From positions 1 through 64,000 of the forward strand of contig NZ_QLLT01000031.1 of NCBI RefSeq assembly GCF_003259315.1: 64,000 nt of DNA. Reading direction: 5' to 3'. Below the pieces are notes generated by a model. That model had not been told where the DNA came from and searched no databases. It was given only the letters and a program-made list of their open reading frames with translations. The position numbers were made by a program, and so were the translations under genes. This stretch comes from Kitasatospora sp. SolWspMP-SS2h. GTDB taxonomy: Bacteria; Actinomycetota; Actinomycetes; Streptomycetales; Streptomycetaceae. Below, one piece after another: positions 18,858 to 26,481 of this stretch; the first letter of the stretch is position 1, and each line of letters opens with the position of its first letter.

Positions 18858-19571
18858 ATCAGCACCGAGCCCCGCATCAACGACCGGATTCGCGTCCCCG
18901 AGGTGCGACTCGTCGGTCCCAGCGGCGAGCAGGTCGGCATCGTCCCGCTCGCGAAGGCGCTGGAGCTTGCCCAGGAGTACGACCTGGATCTGGTCGAGGT
19001 CGCCGCCACGGCGCGACCGCCGGTGTGCAAGCTCATGGACTACGGCAAGTTCAAGTACGAGTCGGCCATGAAGGCCCGTGAGGCGCGCAAGAACCAGGCG
19101 CACACGGTCATCAAGGAGATGAAGCTCCGGCCGAAGATCGACCCGCACGACTACGACACCAAGAAGGGTCACGTCGTCCGGTTCCTCAAGCAGGGTGACA
19201 AGGTCAAGATCACGATCATGTTCCGCGGTCGTGAGCAGTCCCGCCCCGAGCTGGGCTTCCGACTGCTGCAGCGGCTCGCGGACGACGTCCAGGACCTGGG
19301 CTTCGTGGAGTCCGCTCCGAAGCAGGACGGCCGAAACATGATCATGGTTCTCGGCCCGCACAAGAAGAAGACCGAGGCCATGGCCGAGGCCCGCGCCGCC
19401 GCTGACGCCCGCAAGGCGGAGCGGCAGGGTCGCGGACCGGCCGCGGACCAGGCGGACGACGTGGACGGCGAGGTGGACGAGGTCGAGGAGACCGAGGCCG
19501 CCGAGGCCGCGGACGACGACGCCGAGGCCGCCGAGGTCGAGCAGCCCGCCGAGGCCGCCCAGGACGCCTGA
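18858..19571 (+). CDS. infC: Translation initiation factor IF-3
   Basis: A 237-aa protein. It binds the 30S subunit and enforces start-codon and initiator-tRNA fidelity. The N-domain begins STEPRINDRIRVPEVRLVGP and the C-domain has GRNMIMVLGPHKKK. The start is ATC at 18858, placed 5 bases after ccgaggagg; the first in-frame GTG (18903) would delete 15 conserved residues. A rare ATC/ATT start is the known basis of infC autoregulation, because IF-3 discriminates against its own start. A ~35-residue acidic Ala/Glu tail follows the C-domain. First gene of infC-rpmI-rplT. Confidence 0.93.
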   Translation: MSTEPRINDRIRVPEVRLVGPSGEQVGIVPLAKALELAQEYDLDLVEVAATARPPVCKLMDYGKFKYESAMKAREARKNQAHTVIKEMKLRPKIDPHDYDTKKGHVVRFLKQGDKVKITIMFRGREQSRPELGFRLLQRLADDVQDLGFVESAPKQDGRNMIMVLGPHKKKTEAMAEARAAADARKAERQGRGPAADQADDVDGEVDEVEETEAAEAADDDAEAAEVEQPAEAAQDA

Positions 19572-19646
19572 GCCTTCGGGTTCGGGAGCCGGGAGGCCGA
19601 GGCACCCGGTTCCGGGGCGTCCCGCCCTGGAGACGAGATCCATCCA

Positions 19647-19680
19647 GTTCCGGCCCGCGCCGCACGGCGCGGGCCGGAAC
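19647..19680 (+). other. Strong hairpin between infC and rpmI
   Basis: A perfect 15-bp stem (gttccggcccgcgcc / ggcgcgggccggaac) with a 4-base loop, placed 25 bases before rpmI. No T tract follows. It could be a weak terminator, an RNA-processing site, or an L20/L35 regulatory element. Confidence 0.6.
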
Positions 19681-19704
19681 GGACCGACGAGGAGATACGG
19701 CGAC

Positions 19705-19899
19705 ATGCCGAAGCAGAAGACGCACAGCGGCGCCAGCAAGCGCTTCAAGATCACTGGCTCCGGGAAGGTGCTGCGCGAGCGTGCCGGCCGTCGCCACCTG
19801 CTCGAGCACAAGCCCTCGACGCTGACCCGCAAGCTGGCCGGCAACGCCGAGATGGCCCCGGGCGACGCGAAGAAGATCAAGAAGCTTCTCGGCAAGTGA
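19705..19899 (+). CDS. rpmI: 50S ribosomal protein L35
   Basis: 64 aa, of normal length for L35, starting MPKQKTHSGASKRFKITGSG with the typical basic composition and GRRHLLEHK. ATG with gaggag upstream. Second gene of the infC operon; it assembles into the large ribosomal subunit. Confidence 0.97.
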   Translation: MPKQKTHSGASKRFKITGSGKVLRERAGRRHLLEHKPSTLTRKLAGNAEMAPGDAKKIKKLLGK

Positions 19900-20003
19900 T
19901 CGCCCGCCCGCGGCGCCGCCGCGGGCACCCGCTGATCCTTACCGACCGAATCGAATAACGGACCGCCGGCACGATCCGAGGTCCGGAACCAAGGAGTAAT
20001 GAA

Positions 20004-20390
20004 GTGGCACGCGTCAAGCGGGCAGTGAACGCCCACAAGAAGCGCCGGGTCATCCTCGAGCGGGCCTCCGGCTACCGCGGTCAGCGCTCGCGCCTGTACC
20101 GCAAGGCCAAGGAGCAGGTCACCCACTCGCTCGTCTACAACTTCAACGACCGCAAGAAGCGCAAGGGCGACTTCCGCCAGCTCTGGATCCAGCGCATCAA
20201 CGCCGCTGCCCGTGCCAACGGCGTCACCTACAACCGCTTCGTCCAGGGCCTCAAGGCCGCGGGCGTCGAGATCGACCGCAAGATGCTGGCCGACCTCGCG
20301 GTGAACGACTCGGTGGCGTTCCGCGCCCTGGTCGAGGTCGCCCAGAAGGCGCTGCCGGAGGACGTCAACGCCGCCAAGGTCGCCGCCTGA
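20004..20390 (+). CDS. rplT: 50S ribosomal protein L20
   Basis: 128 aa, standard L20 length. It shows ARVKRAVNAHKKRRVILERA and the conserved GYRGQRSRLYRKAKEQ and RKGDFRQLWIQRINAAAR. GTG start after aaggag. An early 23S rRNA-binding assembly protein and, in other bacteria, the autoregulator of this operon. Followed by a clear terminator. Confidence 0.97.
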   Translation: MARVKRAVNAHKKRRVILERASGYRGQRSRLYRKAKEQVTHSLVYNFNDRKKRKGDFRQLWIQRINAAARANGVTYNRFVQGLKAAGVEIDRKMLADLAVNDSVAFRALVEVAQKALPEDVNAAKVAA

Positions 20391-20418
20391 TCCAGGCCGT
20401 CGCCCCGAAGCGTTGCCC

Positions 20419-20450
20419 CGGACCCGCAGGCCGCCCGGCCTGCGGGTCCG
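20419..20450 (+). terminator. Terminator of infC-rpmI-rplT
   Basis: A perfect hairpin with arms ggacccgcaggcc and ggcctgcgggtcc around gccc, 29 bases after rplT. Confidence 0.8.
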
Positions 20451-20493
20451 TCGCGTACCGCGCCCCCGCCCGCCCGTGACGAAGATCGTGAGC

Positions 20494-21363
20494 ATGAGCA
20501 CCGAGACCCCCCTGCTGACCTCCCTGCGCTCCCCGCGCGTCGTCGCCGCCCGCCGGCTGGCCAAGCGCAACCAGCGCGGCAAGGAGCGGCGCTTCCTGGC
20601 CGAGGGCCCGCAGGCGGTCCGGGAGGCGGTGGCGTTCGGGCGGCTGCCGGACGGCGAGCACGCCGTGGTCGAGGTGTACGTGACGGCGGAGGCGGCCGAG
20701 CGGCACGCGGAGATCGTGGCCGCCGCGCGGGACGCCGGACGGCCGGTGCTGACCGCCACCGAGGAGGTCGTCGCGGACATCTGCGACACCGTCACCCCGC
20801 AGGGCATCGTGGCGCTGTGCCGGTTCATCGACACCCCGTTCGAGCAGGTGCTGGCCGCCCGCCCGAAGCTGGTCGCGGTGCTCGCGCACGTGCGCGACCC
20901 CGGGAACGCGGGCACCGTGCTGCGCACCGCGGACGCGGCCGGGGCGGACGCGGTCGTGCTCACCGACGCCTCGGTGGACCCGTACAACCCGAAGGCGGTC
21001 CGGGCGTCCGTCGGGAGCCTGTTCCACCTGCCGGTGGCGACCGGGGTGCCGGTCGAGGAGGCGGTGGCCCGGCTGCGGGCGGCCGGGGTGCGGGTGCTGG
21101 CCGCGGACGGGGCCGGGGAGCGCGACCTCGACCGGGAACTGGACGAGGGCACCCTCCGGGGCCCGTGCGCCTGGGTGTTCGGCAACGAGGCCTGGGGCCT
21201 GCCCGAAGAGACCCGCGCGCTGGCGGACGAGGTGGTGCGGGTGCCCATCCACGGGCACGCGGAGAGCCTGAACCTCGCCACGGCGGCCGCCGTGTGCCTG
21301 TACGCCTCCGCGCGCGCCCAGCGCTCCCACGACGGGTGTCGCGCCGAGGGCCGGGCGCGCTAG
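20494..21363 (+). CDS. SpoU/TrmH-family RNA 2'-O-methyltransferase
   Basis: A 289-aa SAM-dependent RNA methyltransferase. An N-terminal substrate-binding L30e-like domain (~1-105) precedes the SPOUT knot with all three motifs: DPGNAGTVLRTADAAGADAV, VFGNEAWGLP and PIHGHAESLNLATAAAV. The target (23S rRNA or tRNA) cannot be told. ATG 20494 was chosen; GTG 20476 is also in frame. Placement between rplT and pheST in a translation block fits an rRNA-modifying role. Confidence 0.88.
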   Translation: MSTETPLLTSLRSPRVVAARRLAKRNQRGKERRFLAEGPQAVREAVAFGRLPDGEHAVVEVYVTAEAAERHAEIVAAARDAGRPVLTATEEVVADICDTVTPQGIVALCRFIDTPFEQVLAARPKLVAVLAHVRDPGNAGTVLRTADAAGADAVVLTDASVDPYNPKAVRASVGSLFHLPVATGVPVEEAVARLRAAGVRVLAADGAGERDLDRELDEGTLRGPCAWVFGNEAWGLPEETRALADEVVRVPIHGHAESLNLATAAAVCLYASARAQRSHDGCRAEGRAR

Positions 21364-21408
21364 GGTCGGTCCCTGGGCCGGCGAGGGGGCGGGCGGGGGA
21401 GGACACCC

Positions 21409-22497
21409 ATGGGCGGCGTCAACTGGGCAGCGGTCGAACCTGACGACCTGCCGGACGGACTGGTGGTCGCGGACGGGCAGGGCCGGGTGGTGGTCTTCAA
21501 CCGGGCCGCGGAACGCATCACCGGCCGCTCCGCGCACCGCGCGATCGGCGTGCCGCTGGAGCGGGCACTGCCGCTGGAGGACCTGGACGGCCGCCGCTGG
21601 TGGCCGCTCACCGACCCGTACGGCGGGCTCGCGGTGCGCACCGGGCAGCCCGAGCGGAACCTGCTGCTGGACGGGCGCGAGGTGCTGGTCTGCGCCAGGT
21701 ACGTGCGCGAGCGGGCGGCCGGGCCGGTGCGGCAGGTGGTGGTGACGCTGCGCGGCACCGAGGCGCGGCGGCGCACCGAGCGCTCGCACGCCGAGCTGAT
21801 CGCCACCGTCGCGCACGAGCTGCGCTCGCCGCTGACCAGCGTGAAGGGCTTCACGGCGACGCTGCTGGCCAAGTGGGAGCGCTTCAACGACGGCCAGAAG
21901 CGGGTCATGCTGGAGACCGTCGACGCGGACGCCGACCGGGTGGTGCGGCTGATCGCCGAACTGCTGGACATCTCCCGGATCGACGCCGGCCGGCTGGAGA
22001 TCCGCAAGCAGCGGATCGACCTGGCGGCGGCGGTCCGCCGGCACGTGGCCGGGAAGGTCGCGGCGGGCACCCCCGCCGAGCGCTTCGACATCCGGGTGGC
22101 CGGGCCGCCGGCCGAGCAGTGGGGCGACCCGGACAAGCTCGACCAGGTGCTGGCCAACCTGCTGGAGAACGCGGTCCGGCACGGCGAGGGCACCGTGACC
22201 ATCGAGGTCGGCCCGGCCGAGGAACTGGTGGAGCAGGCCGGGACGCCGCCCCGGAGGATCGAGGGCACCGCCGTCACCGTCAGCGACCAGGGCGCCGGCA
22301 TCCCGGAGGAGGCGATGCCGCGGGTGTTCACCCGGTTCTGGCGGGGCTCCCGGCGGGGCGGCACCGGCCTGGGCCTGTACATCGTCAAGGGCATCGTGGA
22401 GGCGCACGGCGGGGTGATCCGGATCAGCCGGGCCGACGGCGGCGGCGCCAGGTTCCGGTTCGTGCTGCCCGCGGGCGTCCCCGACTTCATGCTCTGA
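21409..22497 (+). CDS. Soluble PAS-domain sensor histidine kinase (orphan)
   Basis: A 362-aa kinase with no membrane segment. A PAS domain (~10-115: DLPDGLVVADGQGRVVVFNRA) precedes HisKA with the phosphoacceptor H136 in TVAHELRSPLTSVKGF, then HATPase with N box LANLLENAVRHG and G boxes SDQGAGIP and GGTGLGLYIVKG. No response regulator is nearby, so the partner is unknown. It lies between an rRNA methyltransferase and pheST. A cytoplasmic PAS suggests an internal ligand or redox cue. ATG 21409 with ggaggaca upstream. Confidence 0.9.
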   Translation: MGGVNWAAVEPDDLPDGLVVADGQGRVVVFNRAAERITGRSAHRAIGVPLERALPLEDLDGRRWWPLTDPYGGLAVRTGQPERNLLLDGREVLVCARYVRERAAGPVRQVVVTLRGTEARRRTERSHAELIATVAHELRSPLTSVKGFTATLLAKWERFNDGQKRVMLETVDADADRVVRLIAELLDISRIDAGRLEIRKQRIDLAAAVRRHVAGKVAAGTPAERFDIRVAGPPAEQWGDPDKLDQVLANLLENAVRHGEGTVTIEVGPAEELVEQAGTPPRRIEGTAVTVSDQGAGIPEEAMPRVFTRFWRGSRRGGTGLGLYIVKGIVEAHGGVIRISRADGGGARFRFVLPAGVPDFML

Positions 22498-22545
22498 CCC
22501 GGACCGCGGCGCGGTCCGCCGCCGTGGGGGGTCGCGGCCTGCGAC

Positions 22546-22560
22546 TACACTCGACCCCTG
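22546..22560 (+). promoter_or_regulatory. -10 element for pheST
   Basis: tacact (22546-22551) is a good -10 lying 74 bases before the pheS start, in gcgactacactcgacc. A weak 7-bp hairpin (ggaccgc/gcggtcc, 22501-22517) precedes it. No T-box or obvious leader peptide is seen. Confidence 0.5.
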
Positions 22561-22624
22561 GCGTTCCTGGACGCCCGGCGACGCAGCAGACCTGATCACG
22601 AGCAGGAGCACGGGAAAGATAGAG

Positions 22625-23746
22625 ATGTCGGCACCCAATAAGTCGTACGACCCGGTCGAGGTCGAGGCCCTCAAGCCCGAGGTGGTGGAACAGGCCCGGG
22701 ACGAGGCGCTCGCCGCCTTCGCCGCCGCCGCCGACCTCGACGAGCTCAAGCAGGCGAAGGTCGCGCACACCGGCGACCGCTCCCCGCTGTCGCTCGCCAA
22801 CCGCGAGATCGGTGCGCTGCCCCCGCAGGCCAAGGCCGCCGCGGGCAAGCTGATCGGCCAGGCCCGCGGCGCCGTCAACCGGGCCCTGGCCGAGCGCCAG
22901 GTCGAGCTGGAGGCGGAGCGCGACGCCCGGGTGCTGGTCGAGGAGGCGGTCGACGTCACCCTGCCGTACGGCCGGGTGCCGCGCGGTGCCCGGCACCCGC
23001 TGACCACGCTCGCCGAGCGCATCGAGGACACCTTCGTCGCGATGGGCTACCAGGTGGCGTCCGGCCCCGAGGTCGAGGCGGAGTGGCTGAACTTCGACGC
23101 CCTGAACCTGCACGCCGACCACCCCGCCCGCTCGATGCAGGACACCTTCTTCGTCGAGGCCCCCGACGGCACCGCCGACTCCGGCATGGTGCTGCGCACC
23201 CAGACCTCGCCGGTGCAGATCCGGGCGATGCTCGCCGGCGAGCCGCCGCTGTACGCGGTCAGCCCCGGCCGGGTCTACCGCACCGACGAGCTGGACGCCA
23301 CCCACACCCCGGTGTTCCGCCAGGTCGAGGCGATCGCGGTGGACGAGGGCCTCACCTTCGGCCACCTCAAGGGCACCATCGAGGTGCTGGTGGAGAAGCT
23401 GATCGGCGGCGGCCTGGAGCTGCGCTGGCGGCCCTCGTACTTCCCGTTCACCGAGCCCAGCGCCGAGATCGACCTCCAGTGCTTCGTCTGCCGCGGCGCC
23501 TCGGTGGGCAACCCCGACCGCCCGTGCCGGACCTGCTCCTCGGAGGGCTGGATCGAGCTGGGCGGCTGCGGCGTGGTCAACCCGCGGGTGCTGGTCGCCG
23601 CGGGCATCGACCCGAGCCGCTACAGCGGGTTCGCGTTCGGCCTGGGCCTGGAGCGGATCCTGATGAACCGTCACAACGTCGCCGACATGCGCGACATGGT
23701 CGAGGGTGACGTCCGCTTCACCCTCCCGTTCGGGATGGAGATCTGA
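22625..23746 (+). CDS. pheS: Phenylalanyl-tRNA synthetase alpha subunit
   Basis: A 373-aa class II synthetase subunit. The N-terminal coiled coil is followed by motif 2 (RVYRTDELDATHTPVFRQVE) and motif 3 (GFAFGLGLERILM). Forms the (alpha-beta)2 enzyme charging tRNA-Phe. The insert CFVCRGASVGNPDRPCRTC contains four Cys, a possible metal knuckle found in some actinobacterial and other PheS. Stop and pheT start overlap (TGATG). Confidence 0.96.
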   Translation: MSAPNKSYDPVEVEALKPEVVEQARDEALAAFAAAADLDELKQAKVAHTGDRSPLSLANREIGALPPQAKAAAGKLIGQARGAVNRALAERQVELEAERDARVLVEEAVDVTLPYGRVPRGARHPLTTLAERIEDTFVAMGYQVASGPEVEAEWLNFDALNLHADHPARSMQDTFFVEAPDGTADSGMVLRTQTSPVQIRAMLAGEPPLYAVSPGRVYRTDELDATHTPVFRQVEAIAVDEGLTFGHLKGTIEVLVEKLIGGGLELRWRPSYFPFTEPSAEIDLQCFVCRGASVGNPDRPCRTCSSEGWIELGGCGVVNPRVLVAAGIDPSRYSGFAFGLGLERILMNRHNVADMRDMVEGDVRFTLPFGMEI

Positions 23747-26256
23747 TGCGCGTCCCGCTTTCCTGGCTGCGCGAGTACGTCGACCTGCCGGCGGGCGAGA
23801 CCGGCCGCGACGTCGCGGCCCGGCTGGTCCGCGCGGGTCTCGAGGTGGAGACCGTCGAGCAGCTCGGCACCGAGATCAAGGGCCCGCTGGTGGTCGGCGA
23901 GGTCCTCTCGATCGAGGAGCTGAGCGGCTTCAAGAAGCCGATCCGGCACTGCTTCGTGAACGTGGGCGCGGCCAACGGCACCGGCGAGCCGCAGGAGATC
24001 GTCTGCGGCGCCACCAACTTCCGGGTCGGCGACAAGGTCGTGGTGATCCTGCCCGGCGGCGTGCTGCCCGGCCCGTTCCCGATCTCCGCCCGGCAGACCT
24101 ACGGCCACACCTCGGCCGGCATGATCTGCTCCGCCCGCGAGCTGGGCATGGGCGACGACCACGACGGCATCATCGTGCTGCCGCCCGAGTACGAGCCCGG
24201 CACCGACGCGATCGAGCTGCTCCAGCTGGTCGACGAGGTCCTCGACATCGCGGTCACCCCCGACCGCGGCTACTGCCTGTCGATGCGCGGCGTGGCCCGC
24301 GAGGCCGCCGCCGCGTACGGCCTGCCGCTGGCCGACCCGGCGCTGCTGGACGTGCCGCCGGCCAACGCGTACGGCTACCTGGTGAAGGTCGCCGACCCGG
24401 TGGGCTGCGACCGCTTCGTGGCGCGCACCGTGACCGGCGTCGACCCGGGCGCGAAGTCGCCGATCTGGCTGCAGCGCCGCCTGCAGAAGGCCGGCATCCG
24501 CCCGATCTCGCTGGCCGTCGACATCACCAACTACGTGATGCTGGAGGTCGGCCAGCCGCTGCACGCCTACGACCGCAACCGCGTCGACGGGCCGATCCAG
24601 GTCCGCCGGGCGGCGGCGGGCGAGCGGCTCACCACGCTGGACGGCGTCCGGCGCGAGCTGTCCGCCGAGGACCTGCTGATCTGCGACAACTCCGGCCCGA
24701 TCGGCCTGGCCGGCGTGATGGGCGGCGCCAGCACCGAGATCCTCGACCCGGTCGTCGACCCGGAGACCGGGCTGGCCAGTGGCACCACCGAGATCATCAT
24801 CGAGGCCGCGCACTTCGAGCCGGTCGCCATCGCCCGCACCGCCAAGCGCCACAAGCTGCCCTCCGAGGCGTCCAGGCGCTTCGAGCGCGGCGTCGACCCG
24901 GAGGCCGCCCGGGCCGCCGCGCAGCGCGCCGTCGACCTGCTGGTGCTGATCGCCGGCGGCACCGCCGAGGCCGGGGTCACCGACATCGCCGCCCCGCACC
25001 CGGTGCGCACCATCCCGATCGACGCCGACCTGCCCGACCGCGTCGCCGGCGCCGCGTACGGCCGCGAGACCGTCACCCGCCGCCTCCAGGAGGTCGGCTG
25101 CGCCGTCGTCGGGGCGGACGTCCTGGAGGTCACCCCGCCGTCCTGGCGGCCCGACCTGACCGACCCGTACGACCTCGCCGAGGAGGTCATCCGGCTGGAG
25201 GGCTACGACAACGTCCCGGCCCGGATGCCGGTCACCCCGCCCGGGCGCGGCCTGTCCGAGGCGCAGCGCTTCCACCGCCGGGTCGGCGTGGCGCTGGCCG
25301 GCGCGGGCTACGTGGAGATCAACGCGTACCCGTTCGTCGGCGACGCCTCCTTCGACGGCCTCGGGCTGGACGCGGACGACGCGCGCCGCCGCACCGTCAA
25401 GCTGGTCAACCCGCTGAACGACGCCGAGCCGGCGCTGCGCACCACCCTGCTGCCGGGCCTGCTGGGCGCGCTGCGGCGCAACGTCGGGCGCGGCAACACC
25501 GACCTGGCGATCTTCGAGACCGGCACGGTGTTCCTGCCCAAGGCCGAGCCGAAGGTCGCGCCGCGGCTGCCGGTCGACCGCCGCCCGACCGAGGAGCAGC
25601 TCGCCGAGCTGGACGCCGCCCTCCCGGACCAGCCGCGCCGGGTCGCCGTCGCGCTGACCGGCGAGCGGCTGCCGTCCGGCTGGTGGGGCAAGGGCGCGCC
25701 GTCCGGCTGGGCGGACGCGGTCGAGGCGGCCCGGGTGGTCGCCGCCGCCGCGGGCGTCGAACTGACCGTCCGCCAGGCGCAGTACGCGCCGTGGCACCCG
25801 GGGCGCTGCGCCGAGCTGCTGGTCGGCGAGGAGGTCGTCGGCCACGCCGGCGAGCTGCACCCGCGCGTCGTCAAGGCGCTGCACCTGCCGGAGCGCACCA
25901 GCGCGATGGAGCTCGACCTGGACCTGCTGTTCGAGGACGGCCGCCGGGTCTCCGGCCCGCCGGTCTCCGCCTACCCGGTGGCGACCCAGGACGTGGCGCT
26001 GATCGTGGACGCGGGCGTGCCCGCCGCGGACGTGGAGGCGGCGCTGCGCGAGGGCGCGGGCGAACTGCTGGAGTCGCTGCGGCTGTTCGACGTGTTCACC
26101 GGCGAGCAGGCGGGCGCGGGCCGGAAGTCGCTGGCGTACACGCTGCGCTTCCGGGCCGCCGACCGGACGCTGACGGCCGACGAGGCGTCGGCGGCCCGCG
26201 CGTCGGCGGTCGCGGTGGCCGCCGAGCGCACCGGCGCGGTGCTGCGCGGCGCCTGA
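23746..26256 (+). CDS. pheT: Phenylalanyl-tRNA synthetase beta subunit
   Basis: An 836-aa partner of PheS. Starts MRVPLSWLREYVDLP; a tRNA-binding OB domain (~40-150), B3/B4 editing domain (~210-390), B5 and catalytic-like core, and a C-terminal ferredoxin-fold anticodon-binding domain (SAYPVATQDVALIVD to the end) are all present and full length. Translationally coupled to pheS by a one-base overlap. Followed by a strong terminator. Confidence 0.97.
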   Translation: MRVPLSWLREYVDLPAGETGRDVAARLVRAGLEVETVEQLGTEIKGPLVVGEVLSIEELSGFKKPIRHCFVNVGAANGTGEPQEIVCGATNFRVGDKVVVILPGGVLPGPFPISARQTYGHTSAGMICSARELGMGDDHDGIIVLPPEYEPGTDAIELLQLVDEVLDIAVTPDRGYCLSMRGVAREAAAAYGLPLADPALLDVPPANAYGYLVKVADPVGCDRFVARTVTGVDPGAKSPIWLQRRLQKAGIRPISLAVDITNYVMLEVGQPLHAYDRNRVDGPIQVRRAAAGERLTTLDGVRRELSAEDLLICDNSGPIGLAGVMGGASTEILDPVVDPETGLASGTTEIIIEAAHFEPVAIARTAKRHKLPSEASRRFERGVDPEAARAAAQRAVDLLVLIAGGTAEAGVTDIAAPHPVRTIPIDADLPDRVAGAAYGRETVTRRLQEVGCAVVGADVLEVTPPSWRPDLTDPYDLAEEVIRLEGYDNVPARMPVTPPGRGLSEAQRFHRRVGVALAGAGYVEINAYPFVGDASFDGLGLDADDARRRTVKLVNPLNDAEPALRTTLLPGLLGALRRNVGRGNTDLAIFETGTVFLPKAEPKVAPRLPVDRRPTEEQLAELDAALPDQPRRVAVALTGERLPSGWWGKGAPSGWADAVEAARVVAAAAGVELTVRQAQYAPWHPGRCAELLVGEEVVGHAGELHPRVVKALHLPERTSAMELDLDLLFEDGRRVSGPPVSAYPVATQDVALIVDAGVPAADVEAALREGAGELLESLRLFDVFTGEQAGAGRKSLAYTLRFRAADRTLTADEASAARASAVAVAAERTGAVLRGA

Positions 26257-26301
26257 CGGCCCGATGGCCTGACGGTCCGAGGATCTGAGGGCCCGAACGA
26301 C

Positions 26302-26348
26302 GACGGAGCCCCGTCGCACCCCCGGGCGGGGGAACGACGGGGCTCCGG
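26302..26348 (+). terminator. Terminator after pheST
   Basis: Hairpin with arms cggagccccgtcg and cgacggggctccg around a GC-rich loop, 45 bases after the pheT stop. Confidence 0.82.
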
Positions 26349-26417
26349 GCTGTGCGGGCTCCGGGCTGTGCGCGGTCCGGGCTGTGCGCGGTCCGGGTTT
26401 TGCGCGGTCCGGGGCGG
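26343..26417 (+). repeat. Short tandem repeat, ~16-bp unit
   Basis: Four degenerate copies of a 15-16-base unit (tccgggctgtgcgcgg and variants, the last with gttttg) run head to tail between the pheT terminator and the MFS promoter. Probably slippage-generated filler. Confidence 0.7.
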
Positions 26418-26423
26418 GGCTGC

Positions 26424-26481
26424 TAGGTTCTCGCCGTCAGCCTTCGAACGCGCCCCCGCGGCAGCGTCGGAGGCTTTTTTC
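26424..26481 (+). promoter_or_regulatory. MFS leader: -10 box and terminator-like hairpin that sequesters the SD
   Basis: taggtt (26424-26429) is a plausible -10, with a predicted start near 26436. Immediately downstream, agccttcga (26439-26447) pairs with tcggaggct (26467-26475, one GU), followed by six T, and ATG lies at 26482. The SD ggagg (26469-26473) is inside the right arm. The leader is therefore at once an intrinsic-terminator shape and an SD-sequestering hairpin, which suggests conditional expression of the transporter. Confidence 0.6.

Noticed and set aside
22498..22624. pheA/pheS-type attenuator with a Phe-rich leader peptide
   Set aside because: No short ORF with Phe codons and no terminator between the -10 and pheS.
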